Of a stretch of DNA of 64,000 nt, positions 25,460-38,100 are shown in pieces. The number at the start of each line of letters is the position of its first letter. Position 1 is the first letter of the stretch. The stretch covers positions 3,596,001 to 3,660,000 of the forward strand of contig NZ_CP011114.1 in the NCBI RefSeq assembly GCF_000993825.1, in the 5' to 3' direction. The notes beneath the pieces are model-generated. The model ran no database searches. It saw only the letters and a program-made list of their open reading frames with translations, and had not been told where the DNA came from. The translations under genes and the position numbers were made by a program. The DNA comes from Paenibacillus durus ATCC 35681 (lineage in GTDB: Bacteria > Bacillota > Bacilli > Paenibacillales > Paenibacillaceae).

Positions 25460-25475
25460 TGTGATTACAATCACA
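25460..25475 (-). promoter_or_regulatory. Fnr/Crp-type palindrome upstream of DUF1858-DUF438
   Basis: TGTGATTACAATCACA is a perfect TGTGA-N6-TCACA palindrome, the form bound by Bacillus Fnr. It is centred about 110 bp before the DUF1858 start. A -10-like CATGCT follows at the distance expected for activation from -41.5, with a start near 25426. Confidence 0.75.
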
Positions 25476-25524
25476 AAGTAAAAAAACTCTTATTGAACTC
25501 CTGTTCACAGGCCTCAAGAACCAT

Positions 25525-25551
25525 TAAAAAACGCCGCCGTTACGGCAGCGC
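25525..25551 (-). terminator. terminator of the glycosyl operon
   Basis: CGCTGCCGT and ACGGCGGCG form a hairpin followed by TTTTTT on the minus strand. The stop codon of the nucleotidyltransferase (25540-25542) lies in its loop. Confidence 0.8.
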
Positions 25552-26271
25552 GTCTTTCAATTTCTCTCCCGCCTCCCGCAGGGACTCGAACGTTCCCGCG
25601 TCGCTCCACCACTCTTTCAGCACATCGTAGCTCAGCTTGCGGTCTGCGGCATACAGGTTGTTGACATCGGTAATCTCAAGCTCACCCCGCCGGGAAGGGG
25701 TAATTCTCCGGATAATATCAAATACGGCCTTGTCGTACATATAAATGCCGGTTACGCAGTAGCCGGTCTTCGGTTGTTTCGGTTTTTCTTCGATATGGGC
25801 AATCCAGGCCGAGTCCGTACCATCGAACACGGGAACGCCGTACCGTCGCGCATCCTCCACCGGCTTGAGCAGCACCTTCGCGGTACCCTCCGGCTGCCGG
25901 AGGTAGCTGTCCACATAAGGAGTAAGATCCTCTGTAAATAAATTGTCTCCAAGCAGCACGACGAACCGCTCCCCCGAAGGAATAAAATCTTTTGCAAGCT
26001 CCAGCGCCTCGGCGATTCCGCCGGCGGCTTCCTGAATTTTATAGGTCAGGGACACGCCGAACTCGGCGCCGCTTCCCAGGAAATCCGTGTACATTCCGGC
26101 GGACTGTCTGCTGATTACAAGAAGAATGTCGGTGATGCCTGCCTTTCGCAGCCTGTCGACGCCGTAACAGATCATCGGATATTTGCCGACCGGAAGCAAA
26201 TGCTTATTCATCATCCGGGTGAGCGGATAAAGCCTTGTTCCCGTTCCGCCTGCCAGTATGACTCCTTTCAA
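25540..26271 (-). CDS. sugar-1-phosphate nucleotidyltransferase (RmlA/SpsI type)
   Basis: 243 residues. Signature GVILAGGTGTRLYPLTRMMN binds the nucleotide, KHLLPVGKYPMI follows, and LLGDNLF supplies the metal-binding Asp. Length and motifs match glucose-1-phosphate thymidylyltransferases, especially the short SpsI-like forms used for spore-coat polysaccharide. It would make the activated sugar for the three glycosyltransferases upstream in the same operon. Sugar and nucleotide specificity cannot be fixed from sequence. Confidence 0.9.
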   Translation of the reverse strand: MKGVILAGGTGTRLYPLTRMMNKHLLPVGKYPMICYGVDRLRKAGITDILLVISRQSAGMYTDFLGSGAEFGVSLTYKIQEAAGGIAEALELAKDFIPSGERFVVLLGDNLFTEDLTPYVDSYLRQPEGTAKVLLKPVEDARRYGVPVFDGTDSAWIAHIEEKPKQPKTGYCVTGIYMYDKAVFDIIRRITPSRRGELEITDVNNLYAADRKLSYDVLKEWWSDAGTFESLREAGEKLKDALP

Positions 26272-26298
26272 AGCCCATTCCTCCTTTCCACATGTAAC

Positions 26299-27036
26299 CT
26301 AAATAAATTGCGTAGGGTCGACACCCCATTTTTCAATATATAACCCGCGATTGCGGTTGATCAGCTCATCTAATCCGGAACGGTAAACCTCCTTGAAGCT
26401 TGCGCTTCCCTCGTGATGCACCAGACAATCGCCGGCGATCAGCAGGTGGTAACCGTGAAGCCGGGCGCGCATACAATAGTCATCGTCCTCGTAATGCCCC
26501 GGAGAGAATCTTTCATCGAGCAGACCAACCCTGCTAAGCACTTCCCTTTTGAATAAAAAGCATAAACCAACCAGCCGCTTCGTCTCGCTCCATTTGGAGG
26601 GATCAGGGATATTCGCCGTTGCCGCTGCCGCGTGGAACCCGGCAATGTCCGCATACCGGGTATCGACCATCTGCCGGCCGCTGGCATAATTCGTCACGGG
26701 ACCGACAATACCGATATTTGGAGAACTGTACAGGGCGGTCTTCAGATTGGCAAGCCAGTTCTTCGAGACAATGACATCATTATTGAGCAGCAGCAGTTCG
26801 TCCCCGGAAGCTAATTGCAGGCCGCGATTACAGGCGGCCGGAAAGCCGGCGTTGGCGGGCAGAGAAATGAATGTAATCTTTTCTCTGCGGCAGTATGTTG
26901 TCGTTCCGTCGCTGGAGGCGTTATCCACGACAATTAATTCGTAAGGTTCCGCCGTATATCGGCGGATTGCATCTACACAGGTCCTTAAAAGGCTCAGCCC
27001 GTTGAAGGTCGGAATAATAATGCTGGTCCGTGTCAT
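26299..27036 (-). CDS. family-2 glycosyltransferase
   Basis: 245 residues. SIIIPTFNGLSLLRTCVDAI starts the GT-A fold; the metal-binding acidic motif is LLLNNDVIV, and SRVGLLDERFSPGHYEDDDY is the acceptor-side GT2 motif. Its ATG overlaps the stop of the upstream glycosyltransferase (ATGA). Probably rhamnosyl- or hexosyl-transfer onto a surface polymer or the giant repeat protein next to the operon; this is context only. No membrane segment, so cytosolic. Confidence 0.9.
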   Translation of the reverse strand: MTRTSIIIPTFNGLSLLRTCVDAIRRYTAEPYELIVVDNASSDGTTTYCRREKITFISLPANAGFPAACNRGLQLASGDELLLLNNDVIVSKNWLANLKTALYSSPNIGIVGPVTNYASGRQMVDTRYADIAGFHAAAATANIPDPSKWSETKRLVGLCFLFKREVLSRVGLLDERFSPGHYEDDDYCMRARLHGYHLLIAGDCLVHHEGSASFKEVYRSGLDELINRNRGLYIEKWGVDPTQFI

Positions 27037-28082
27037 ATTCCGTTCCTCCAGGCCGCAACCAGGCGTCGGCTCTCCGGGCCGTTCTCTTTCAAGAGCCGGT
27101 CTGCCGCGCCGCGGGCGAGTACTTCCGCCAGCGCTTCGGCATGATCGCCAATAATCATTTGTTCCACGTTGTTTCCCGTCCCCGTATTCCCCTTTCGTCT
27201 TCTGTTCCGTTTGATTACGTTGACCGTTCCCGCGTTCTCTACGCGCAGCTTCTCCAGAATGGCCGTTGCCTGCGCCTTGGGCGGCACCGACAGCGCCTGG
27301 GGTCCGATAAGCTCCAGCATTTTGCGGGACAGGGCATGAGGCACGGCGGTCATTGACCCGGCTCCCAAGTCTTCCCTGCCAAGCGCCATGTTCAGAAACA
27401 TTTTGCAGCGCGTTACGTTATCGCATTTTCCAAATATGGGAAGTAGTGGATTCAGATCATTGAGCGCCACATCCGCTCCCTGGTCCACAGCGGCAACGAA
27501 TGGGAAGAGCGCCGGAGCGGGAATGGGCAGATCGCCATCGAGAAAGAGCATAATATCTCCCTGGCTGAGCTTCGAGCCGATCGCCCGCCCCACATCATGT
27601 CCAGCCGCCCTAGGACAATGGACGACAATTGCCCTGCCGCACTGCCGCGCCTGCCGGAAGCTGTGATCGACGCAGCCGTTGAGCACAACGATGATCTCCT
27701 CTGGCATGAGCCGTTCCGCTTCTCTCAGGACAGACCTCAGCGTCTTCTCCTCATTGCAGGCGGTAATGATAACCGACAGCTTTCCATGCAGCGCCGGCGG
27801 AGTCCATAAGAACCTGCGGGCGGTTCTTGCATAGCGATGGCTGGCAGGTCCTCCGGCGCGGTTTCCGGCAGCTCTTCCAGCGGCTCTTCGGTCGGTTCCC
27901 GCACCCGTACCCAGAGCGGTTCTTATGGAGGTCCGCTGCGATTTGGGCGATCCGGCTCTCTTCATGCCGTTTCCCTTCCGAAGCTTTCGCGGCTTCGCAG
28001 GTCCCGAGAGGGCGCTTCTCCGGCGGGAAGAGGCGGCTGTAGAAGACCTGCCCGCAGGCTTCGCATGAATTCCAATTCTCAT
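27033..28082 (-). CDS. family-2 glycosyltransferase with basic N-terminal extension
   Basis: 349 residues. The first ~95 are Arg-, Ala- and Gly-rich and probably disordered. The GT-A domain starts at LSVIITACNEEKTL, with HDVGRAIGS and LFLDGDLPIP (DGD metal motif). The C-terminal half matches its upstream neighbour (GSMTAVPHALSR). The basic tail could dock it to an acidic acceptor. GGTGAGGTGA precedes the ATG. Confidence 0.85.
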   Translation of the reverse strand: MRIGIHAKPAGRSSTAASSRRRSALSGPAKPRKLRKGNGMKRAGSPKSQRTSIRTALGTGAGTDRRAAGRAAGNRAGGPASHRYARTARRFLWTPPALHGKLSVIITACNEEKTLRSVLREAERLMPEEIIVVLNGCVDHSFRQARQCGRAIVVHCPRAAGHDVGRAIGSKLSQGDIMLFLDGDLPIPAPALFPFVAAVDQGADVALNDLNPLLPIFGKCDNVTRCKMFLNMALGREDLGAGSMTAVPHALSRKMLELIGPQALSVPPKAQATAILEKLRVENAGTVNVIKRNRRRKGNTGTGNNVEQMIIGDHAEALAEVLARGAADRLLKENGPESRRLVAAWRNGI

Positions 28083-28089
28083 GAATCTG

Positions 28090-28917
28090 TCACCTCACCA
28101 TCTCCCGCCGCCGGGCTCCGTCGCCGAATCCGGCTCTCCCGCCTCTGTGCTCCAGCACCAGGGAAACCGCTCTAAGATGATCCACGACGATAATCTGCTG
28201 CAAAGGGTCCGTTCCATCCGCTTTGGGGCGGATGACATTCATTCGGCCGACAGGCACTTTATGCGCCGCTACTACCCTAAGCCCTTCCATAACAGCCTTG
28301 GCCTGCGCCACCGGAGGCGATGACAACAGCCCGCTGCCGAGCGTGTCCAGCGCCCTGCGGCTCAGCGCGTGCGGAACCGCCGTCATCGAGCAGCCTTTCA
28401 GGTCCGGACGGCGCAGCAGAATATTGAGCGCATGCTTGGAGAGTACAACCGGATGGGGACGGTGACGGCCGACCGGTCCGGAATAATCGTTCAATGCGAC
28501 GTCTGCACCTCTTCTTACAGCCGCCGCAAAAGGGCGGAGCTGCTCCGCTGGAATAACGAGATCACCGTCCGTAAACAAAAGAATCTCACCCTTCGCCGAC
28601 TCCGCCCCGACACTGCGGCCAACATCATGTCCCAGCGGCTCCGCGCAGGAAATTACGCGCGCTCCGCAGGATGCGGCAATCTCCGCAGTGCCATCCGAAG
28701 AGCCGTTGGCCACAACGATGACCTCGCAGCGCGAATCGACCTTTTTTGCTTCCGTGACGGCCGCAGCAATCGTACCGGCTTCATTCATTGCCGGAATGAT
28801 CACGGACACTAGCGGCTCTGGATGATTGCCGTCGTATACGGCTTTATGAGACCGGGCCTCGCGGCGTAAAGGGGAACGCCGGGACCTAAGGGAGCGCTTT
28901 GCTGGCTTCATGCTCAT
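28090..28917 (-). CDS. family-2 glycosyltransferase, paralogue of its neighbour
   Basis: 275 residues: a ~35-residue basic tail, then VSVIIPAMNEAGTIAAAVTE, GHDVGRSVGAESA and LLFTDGDLVIP. The shared blocks GHDVGR, DGDL and SMTAVPHALSR show it arose with the 349-residue gene by duplication. AAGGAGG lies just before the start; two nearby ATG codons (28917, 28911) are possible. First gene of the glycosyl operon, separated from the giant gene by a terminator. Confidence 0.88.
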   Translation of the reverse strand: MSMKPAKRSLRSRRSPLRREARSHKAVYDGNHPEPLVSVIIPAMNEAGTIAAAVTEAKKVDSRCEVIVVANGSSDGTAEIAASCGARVISCAEPLGHDVGRSVGAESAKGEILLFTDGDLVIPAEQLRPFAAAVRRGADVALNDYSGPVGRHRPHPVVLSKHALNILLRRPDLKGCSMTAVPHALSRRALDTLGSGLLSSPPVAQAKAVMEGLRVVAAHKVPVGRMNVIRPKADGTDPLQQIIVVDHLRAVSLVLEHRGGRAGFGDGARRREMVR

Positions 28918-29047
28918 TCATCCTCCTTGCAGAGCATTTCCCGGGGCGGGGTTCATCACAGTGTATGTAACGGATTCATACCGGCAACGGCCAACGTCCA
29001 CGTTTGTTCAAAATTTAGGCATCAGCAAAGCTGTCTTATGTATGCTG

Positions 29048-29076
29048 AAAAAGCACAGCCGGGGGCTGCGCTTTTT
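29048..29076. terminator. bidirectional terminator after the giant gene
   Basis: AAAAAGCACAGCC and GGCTGCGCTTTTT form a 13-bp stem with A and T runs on both sides, about 70 bp after the stop of the giant gene. Confidence 0.85.
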
Positions 29077-29142
29077 CATTATTTTTTAATTATGGGACCC
29101 GTCTATACAAAATCCTGTTCTGCAAACCCGGGAGCTATATTT

Positions 29143-32100
29143 TCAATCGTATAAACGCTCCTCTGGAGCAGGCTTCGCCGCAGGAGCCCCAATAGCGATC
29201 CAGGAGAGGACGCCGTAGAAATGCTGAGTCTCGCCCAGACGAACAACTTGAATAATAGCATCCGCACTACCCCTGCTTTTTAACGAGGCATGGAAGAAGG
29301 GCTGGTTGGTCATGGCAACCATAACATAGCCCGTGTGGCCGAACGGCTCATCGAAAGTCACCGCCACGTCCACGCTGTCTGATTCTGCGGCAAACATGAA
29401 CGCCGACATTCCGAACTGCTGAAGCGTTGAACGGTTTCCTGCGCTCCGCACCGGGTTGAACGTCAGATGCTCAGGGCTCACCGCTTCACGCATCAGATGC
29501 TCACTGCCTACAGAAGATGGAGCAATATGGCAGCTCTGCACGCTTTCCTCCTCCAGATGGCTGGACTGGATAGAAAATGGGGCGATCTTCGAACCGTCCA
29601 CCGCTTCGTCCTGAAGCTCCGCTCCGCCCACTGCTCCGTCCGCCAGCCGGTCGCTGCCTATGCTCTTCGGCGCAAGCTTGCTGCCGGTGATTGATCCGTC
29701 GGGCAGCAGCTCCGAAGAGCGCACCTCGGGCGACAGATGCTGGAGCGTAATTCCGCCCGGCGTGATATGGCGGCCTTCCACCGAGCCTTCCGCCAGATGC
29801 TCCGATTGAACGGAGGATACCGTCAAGTGCTCACCGCCAATGGAGGAAGGAGCAAGATGGTAACTCTGTACGCTTTCTTCTTCCAGATGGCGGGACTGAA
29901 TGGAGAAGGAAGCAATTTTCGAGCCGTCCACCGCTTCGTCCTGAAGCTCCGCTCCGCCTACCGCTCCGTCCGCAATCCGGTCGCTGCCGATACTCTTCGG
30001 CGCAAGCTTGCTTCCGGCAATCGAGCTGTCGGGCAGCAGCTCCGATGAGCGCACCTCGGGCGACAGATGCTGGAGCGTAATTCCGCCCGGCGCGATATGG
30101 CGGCTTTCTACCGAGCCGTCCGCCAGATGCTCCGATTGAACGGAGGATACCGTCAAGTGCTCACTGCCAATGGAGGAAGGAGCAAGATGATAACTTTGCA
30201 CGCTCTCTTCTTCCAGATGGCGGGACTGAATGGAGAAGGAGGCAATTTTCGAGCCGTCCACCGCTTCATCCTGAAGCTCCGCTCCGCCCACTGCGCCTTC
30301 CGCCAGCCGGTCGCTGCCGATGCTCTTCGGCGCAAGCTTATTTCCGGTAAGCGAGCCGTCGGGCAGCAGTTCTGGGGAACGCACCTCGTATGATAAATGC
30401 TGGAGCGTAATTTCGCCCGCCGCGATATGGCGGCCTTCTACCGAGCCGTCCGCCAAGTGTTCTCCAGTGATGGCTTCCGTGGTCAAGTGCTCGGAGTGAA
30501 CGGCTCCTTCACCTAGTTTGCCGGATGTGACGCTGCCGTCCTGAAGCTGTGCGGACGAGACCGAGTCCGGCTGGAGATGGCCGACACCGACAGACAGGGA
30601 TTGGATATGCTCGCCGCCGATAACGCCGGGGGTCAAATGCTCCGGCTGAACCGTACCCGGCGCGATATGGCGGCCTTCTACCGAGTCGTCTGCCAGATGT
30701 TCTCCAGTGACGGCTTCCGTGGTCAAGTGCTCGGAGTGAACGGCTCCTTCACCTAGTTTGCCGGATGTGACGCTGCCGTCCTGAAGCTGTGCGGACGAGA
30801 CCGAGTCCGGTAGAAGATGGCTGACTCCGACAGACAGGGATTGGATATGCTCGCCGCCGATAACGCCGGGGGTCAAATGCCCTGGCTGAATCGCACCCGC
30901 CTCAATATGGCGGCCTTCCACCGAGCCGTCCGCCAGATGCTCCGATTGAACGGAGGATGTCGTCAAGTGCTCACTGCCAATGGAGGAAGGAGCAAGATGG
31001 TAACTTTGCACGCTCTCTTCTTCCAGATGGCGGGACTGGATAGAGAAGGGGGCGATCTTCGAACCGTCCACCGCTTCATCCTGAAGCTCCGCTCCGCCCA
31101 CCGCTCCGTCCGCCAGCCGGTCGCTGCCGATGCTCTTCGGTGCAAGCTTGCTTCCGGTAAGCGAGCTGTCGAGCAGCAGTTCTGGGGAACGCACCTCGTA
31201 TGATAAATGCTGGAGCGTAATTTCGCCCGCCGCGATATGGCGGCCTTCTACCGAGCCGTCCGCCAAGTGTTCTCCAGTGATGGCTTCCGTGGTCAAGTGC
31301 TCGGAGTGAACGGCTCCTTCACCTAGTTTGCCGGATGTGACGCTGCCGTCCTGAAGCTGTGCGGACGAGACCGAGTCCGGCTGGAGATGGCCGACGCCGA
31401 CAGACAGGGATTGGATATGCTCGCCGCCGATAATGCCAGGGGTCAAATGCTCCGGCTGAATCGCGCACGGCGTGATATGGCGGCTTTCTACCGAGCCGTC
31501 CGCCAGGTGTTCTCCAGTGATGGCTTCCGTGGTCAAGTGCTCGGAGTGAACGGCTCCTTCACCTAGTTTGCCGGATGTGACGCTGCCGTCCTGAAGCTGC
31601 ACGGACGAGATCGAGTCCGGCAGAAGATGGCCGACGCCGACAGATGAGGGGCGGATATGCTCGCCGCCGATAATGCCGGGGGTCAAATGCTCCGGCTGAA
31701 CCGCGCCCGCCTCAATATGGCGGCCTTCCACCGAGCCGTCCGCCAGATGCTCCGATTGAACAGCCGAGGCCGCCAATTGCTCGCCGCCAATAGATGATGG
31801 AGCAAGATGATAGCTCTGCACACTCCCTTCTCCCAAATGGCGGGACTGAATGGAGAAGGGGGCAATTTTCGAGCCGTCCACCGCTTCATCCTGAAGCTCC
31901 GCTCCGCCCACTGCGCCTTCCGCTAGCCGGTCGCTGCCGATGCTCTTCGGCGCAAGCTTGCTTCCGTCAATCGAGCTATCGAGCAGCAGCTCCGACGAGC
32001 GCACCTCGTCTGACAGATGCTGGAGCGTAATTTCGCCCGGGGCGATATGGCGGCTTTCCACCGAGCCCTCCGCCAGATGTTCTCCAGTGACGGCTTCCGG

Positions 32101-35100
32101 GGCCAAATGCTCCGAACCAACCGCTCCTTCACCCAGTTTACTAGCGGTGACGCTGCCGTCCTGAAGCTGCATGGACGAGACCGAGTCCGGTAGGAGATGA
32201 CCAACACCGACAGATGAGGGGCGGATATGCTCGCCGCCGATAACGCCAGGGGTTAAATGCTCTGGCTGAATCGTACCCGCCTCAATATGGCGGCTTTCTA
32301 CCGAGCCGTCCGCCAGATGCTCCGATTGAACGGAGGATGCCGTCAAGTGCTCACTGCCAATGGAGGAAGGGGCAAGATGGTAACTCTGCACGCTCTCTTC
32401 TTCCAGGTGACGGGACTGAATGGAGAAGGGGGCAATCTTCGAGCTGTCCACCGCTTCATTCTGAAGCTCCGCTCCGCCCACTGCGCCTTCCGCCAGCCGG
32501 TCGCTGCCGATGCTCTTCGGCGCAAGCTTGCTTCCAGCAATCGAGCTATCGAGCAGCAGCTCCGACGAGCGCACTTCCTCAGACAGATGCTGGAGCGTAA
32601 TTCCACCAGCCGCGATATGGCGGCTTTCCACCGAGCCCTCTGCCAGATGCCCCGATTGAACGGCGGATGCCGTCAAGTGCTCACTGCCAATAGAGGAAGG
32701 AGCAAGATGATAACTTTGCACACTCTCTTCTTCCAGATGGCGGGACTGAATAGAAAAGGAGGCAATTTTCGAGCCGTTCACCGCTTCGTCCTGAAGCTCC
32801 GCTCCGCCCACCGCTCCGTCCGCCAGCCGGTCGCTGCCGATGCTCTTCGGCGCAAGCTTGCTTCCGTCAATCGAGCCGTCGGGCAGCAGCTCCGACGAGC
32901 GCACTTCCTCAGACAGATGCTGGAGCGTAATTCCACCAGCCGCGATATGGCGGCCTTCTACCGAGCCTTCCGCCAGGTGTTCTCCAGTGATGGATTCCGG
33001 GGCCAAATGCTCCGAACCGACGGCTCCTTCACCCAGTTTGCCGGATGTGACACTGCCGTCCTGAAGCTGCACGGACGAGACCGAGTCCGGCAGAAGATGG
33101 CTGAGGCCGACAGACAGGGATTGGATATGCTCGCCGCCGATAATGCCCGGGGTCAAATGCTCCGGCTGAATCGCACCTGGCGCGATATGGCGGCTTTCTA
33201 CCGAATCTTCCTCCAGATGTTCTCCATTGACGGCTTCCGGCATCAAATGCTCGGAACCGACCGCTCCTTCACCCAGTTTACTAGCGGTAACGCTGCCGTC
33301 CTGAAGCTGTACGGACGAGACCGAGTCCGGCAGAAGATGGCTAACGCCGACGGATGAGGGGCGGATATGCTCGCCGCCGATAACGCCAGGGGTCAAATGC
33401 TCCGGTTGAACCGCGCCCACCTCAATATGGCGGCCCACTACCGAGCCTTCCGTCAGATGCTCCGATTGAACGGAGGATGCCGTCAAGTGCTCACTGCCAA
33501 TGGAGGAAGGAGCAAGATGGTAACTTTGCACGCTCTCTTCTTCCAGATGGCGGGACTGGATAGAGAAGGAGGCAATCTTCGAGCCGTCCACCGCTTCGTC
33601 CTGAAGCTCCGCTCCGCCCACTGCGCCTTCAGCCAGCCGGTCGCTGCCGATGCTCTTCGGCGCAAGCTTATTTCCGGTAACCGAGCCGTCGGGCAGCAGC
33701 TCTGGGGAACGCACATCGTCTGACAGATGCTGGAGCGTAATTTCGCCTGCCGCGATATGACGGCCTTCCACCGAATCTTCCGCCAGATGCTTCGATTGAA
33801 CGGAGGATGCCGTCAAGTGCTCACTGCCAATGGAGGAAGGAGCAAGATGGTAACTTTGCACGCTCTCTTCTTCCAGATGGCGGGACTGGATAGAGAAAGA
33901 GGCAATCTTCGAGCCGTCCACCGCTTCATCTTGAAGCTCCACTCCGCCCACTGCGCCTTCCGCCAGCCGGTCGCTGCCGATGCTCTTTGGCGCAAGCTTA
34001 TTTCCGGTAACCGAGCCGTCGGGCAGCAGCTCTGGGGAACGCACCTCATCTGCCAGATGCTGGAGCGTAATTTCGCCTGCCGCGATATGGCGGCCCTCCA
34101 CCGAGCCCTCTGCCAGATGTTCTCCAGTGACGGCTTCCGGCATCAAATGCTCGGGGCCGACCGCTCCTTCACCCAGTTTACTAGCGGTAACGCTGCCGTC
34201 CTGAAGCTGTACGGACGAGACCGAGTCCGGCAGAAGATGGCTAACGCCGACAGATGAGGGGCGGATATGCTCGCCGCCGATAACGCCAGGGGTCAAATGC
34301 TCCGGCTGAACCGCACCCGCCTCAATATGGCGGCCTTCCACCGAGCCATCCGCCAGATGCTCCGATTGAACGGAGGATGCCGTCAAGTGCTCACTGCCAA
34401 TGGAGGAAGGAGCAAGATGGTAACTTTGCACGCTCTCTTCTTCCAGATGGCGGGACTGAATGGAGAAGGGGGCAATCTTCGAGCCGTCCACCGCTTCATT
34501 CTGAAGCTCCGCTCCGCCCACAGCGCCTTCAGCCAGCCGGTCGCTGCCGATGCTCTTCGGCGCAAGCTTATTTCCGGTAAGCGAGCCGTCGGGCAGCAGC
34601 TCTGGGGAACGCACCTCGTCTGCCAGATGCTGGAGCGTAATTTCGCCTGCCGCGATATGACGGCTTTCCACCGAGCCCTCTGCCAGATGTTCTCCAGTAA
34701 CGGCTTCCGGTATCAAATGTTCCGAACCAACCGCTCCTGCACCCAGTTTACTAGCGGTGACGCTGCCGTCCTGAAGCTGCATGGACGAGACCGAGTCCGG
34801 TAGGAGATGACCAACACCGACAGATGAGGGGCGGATATGCTCGCCGCCGATAACGCCAGGGGTCAAATGCTCCGGTTGAACCGCGCCCGCCTCAATATGG
34901 CGGCCTTCCACCGAGCCATCCGCCAGATGCTCCGATTGAACGGAGGATGCCGTCAAGTGCTCACTGCCAATGGAGGAAGGAGCAAGATGGTAACTTTGCA
35001 CGCTCTCTTCTTCCAGATGGCGGGACTGAATGGAGAAGGGGGCAATCTTCGAGCCGTCCACCGCTTCATTCTGAAGCTCCGCTCCGCCCACAGCGCCTTC

Positions 35101-38100
35101 CGCCAGCCGGTCGCTGCCGATGCTCTTCGGCGTAAGCTTGCTTCCTGCAATCGAGCCGTCGAGCAGCAGCTCTGGGGAGCGCACCTCGTCTGCCAAATGC
35201 TGGAGCGTAATTTCGCCAGCTGCGATATGGCGGCCTTCTACCGACCCTTCCGCCAGATGCTCCGATTGAACAGCCGATGCCGCCAATTGTTCGCCGCTAA
35301 CAGATGATGGAGTAAGATGATAGCTCTGCACACTCCCTTCTCCCAAATGGCGGGACTGAATGGAAAAGGGGGCAATCTTCGAGCTGTCCACCGCTTCATC
35401 CTGAAGCTCCACTCCGCCCACTGCGCCTTTCGCCAGCCGGTCGCTGCCGATGCTCTTCGGCGCAAGCTTATTTCCGGTAAGCGAGCCGTCGGGCAGCAGC
35501 TCTGGGGAACGCACATCGTCTGCCAAATGCTGGAGCGTAATTTCGCCCGCCGCAATATGGCGGCCTTCCACTGAACTGTCCGCCAGATGTTCTCCAGTGA
35601 CGGCTTCCGGCATCAAATGCTCGGAGCCGACGGCTCCTTCACCTAGTTTACCGGCGGTAACGCTGCCGTCCTGAAGCTGTAGGGACGAGACTGAGTCCGG
35701 CAGAAGATGGCTGGCGCTGACGGATGAGGGGCGGATATGCTCGCCGCCGATAACGCCAGGGGTCAAATGCTCGGATTGAACCGCGCCGGGTCCGATGGCT
35801 TTCTTCCCTACCGACCCTTCCGCCAGATGCTCCGATTGAACAGCCGAGGCCGCCAGCTTGGCGGAATTGATGCTGCCGTTCGCTAGTTTGGCGGCGGTTA
35901 CCGCAGAATCGCTGAGCTTATCGCTCGTTATGCTCTCGGGCGACAGCTTGAGCGAAGTCACGGCATGATCCGCGAGATGATGGGGCTGAACCGCTTCGGC
36001 GGCAAGATGGTAGCTCTGCACGCTCGCCTCTTCCAGATGGCGGGACTGGATGGAGAAGGGAGCGATCTTCGAGCCGGTCACCGATTTATCCTGAAGTTCC
36101 TCTCCGCTGACCGCGCCTTCCGCCAGCCGGTCGCTGCCAATGCTCTTGGGCGCAAGCTTGCTTCCGGTGATCGAATTGTCGGGCAGCAGCTCCGGGGAGC
36201 GGACCTCAGCCGACAGATGCAGGAGCGTAATTCCACCAGCCGCGATGTGGCGGCCTTCCACCGAGCCTTCCGCCAGATGCTCTCCAGCTACAGATTCCGC
36301 GGCCAAATGCTCGGAGTGGACGGCTCCCGCACCTAGTTTGCCAGCGGTGACGCTGCCGTCTTGAAGCTTTACGGACGAGACCGAACCCGGCTGAAGATGG
36401 CCGAGTCCGATGGACGAGGAACGGATATGCCCGCCGGCGATACTCTCGGGGGATAAATGCTCTGACTGAACCGCTCCCGGCTGAATAGCTTCCTTCCCTA
36501 CCGAACTTTCCGCAAGATGCTCCGATTGAACAGCCGAGGCCGCCAATTGCTCCTCGCCGACAGAGGATGGGGCGAGATGGCTGCTCTGCACGCTCGCCTC
36601 TTCCAGATGGCGGGACTGGACGGAGGAAGGTGCGATCTTCGAACCGCTTACCGCTTCATCCTGAAGCTCCGCTCTGCCCACCGCACCTTCGGCCAGCTGA
36701 TCGTTGCCGATGCTCTTCGGTGCAAGCTTGCTCCCGGCAATCGATCTGTCGAGCAGCAGATCCGAGGAGCGCACCTCATCTGACAGATGCTGAAGTGTAA
36801 TCCCGCCGTCTGCGATATGCCGGCCTCTCACCGAGCTGTCCGTCAGGTGCTCCGAATTAACGGATTCCGGGGCCAAATGTACGGAACCGACAGCATTTTC
36901 TCCCAGTTTATCTGCGGTGACGCTGCCTTCCTGAAGCTGGACGGATGAAACCGAGTCCGGTAAAAGATGACTGACGCCGACAGACAGAGAGCGGATATGC
37001 TCACTGCCGATAATGCCGAGGGACAAATGCTCCGGCTGAACCGCTCCCGCCGCGATTGCTTTCTTCCCTACCGATCCGTCCGCCAGATGCTTCGATTGAA
37101 CGGACGATGCCGCCAGCTTGACGGATTGGACACTGCCGTCAGCAAGCTTGGCGGCAGTTACCGCGCAATCGCCGAGCTTGTCGTTCGTTACGCTCTCGGG
37201 TGACAGCTTGAGCGAGGTAACCGCATGATCCGCAAGATGATGAGGCTGAACCGATTCTGCGGCAAGATGGATATCCTTTACTGCGCCTTCCGCCAGCTTA
37301 TCCCCCGACACCGATCCTGGCTGAAGGGCAATAGGGGCTACGCTGTTCTTCCGCAAATGCCGGGTGTCCACCGCTCCGGCCGCCAGATGTTCGGCCTCCA
37401 CCGCCGCGTTCTGCAGAATGCGGGCACTGACGCTGGAATCGGCGAAATGCTTCTCTCCCACCGAGCAGAATGCGATATGCTCTCCGCTGACCGCACCCGG
37501 CGTAAGTGCGGCTCCGCCAACCGCACCCGCGGCCAGCTTGCTTGCAACTACGCTGCCGTCAGCGAGCTTGGCTGCGGTAACGCTCTGCGGACGAAGATGA
37601 CCTTCGCCCACCGCTTCCCCGGCGAGCTCCCCGCCCCCAACGGCTCCGGCCGCCAGGTGCCGGGAATGCACCGCGTTGTCCTGAATCTGGCCAGGTCCCA
37701 CCGCATCAGCTGCAAGCTGTTCTTCGCTTACAGCTTCGCGCTGAAGGTGGGCGTTGCCCACGGACTGAGGAGCAATTTGCGGACCGCGCACGGCGGATTT
37801 GGCGATATGCCGGGTGCTCACGACCTCGTCGGCCAGCTTGTGCCCAAGCACGCTCTGGTCGGCAATCTTGGATGAGGTGACCGCCTGTTCCACAAGCTGC
37901 GACGTGCCTACAGCGCCGTCCGCCAGCTTGGCGTAAGTTACGCCCCGGTCCGCCAGATGACGTCCCGCAATCGCTCCGCTGGCGATATGCCCGCCGGTGA
38001 TGCTGTCCGGCGCAATATGCGAACTCTGTACGGAGTCATCGGCTAGCTCCTTGGAACCGACCGCACCTTCAGCCAGATGCCCGCTGCCGATGGTGCCAAG

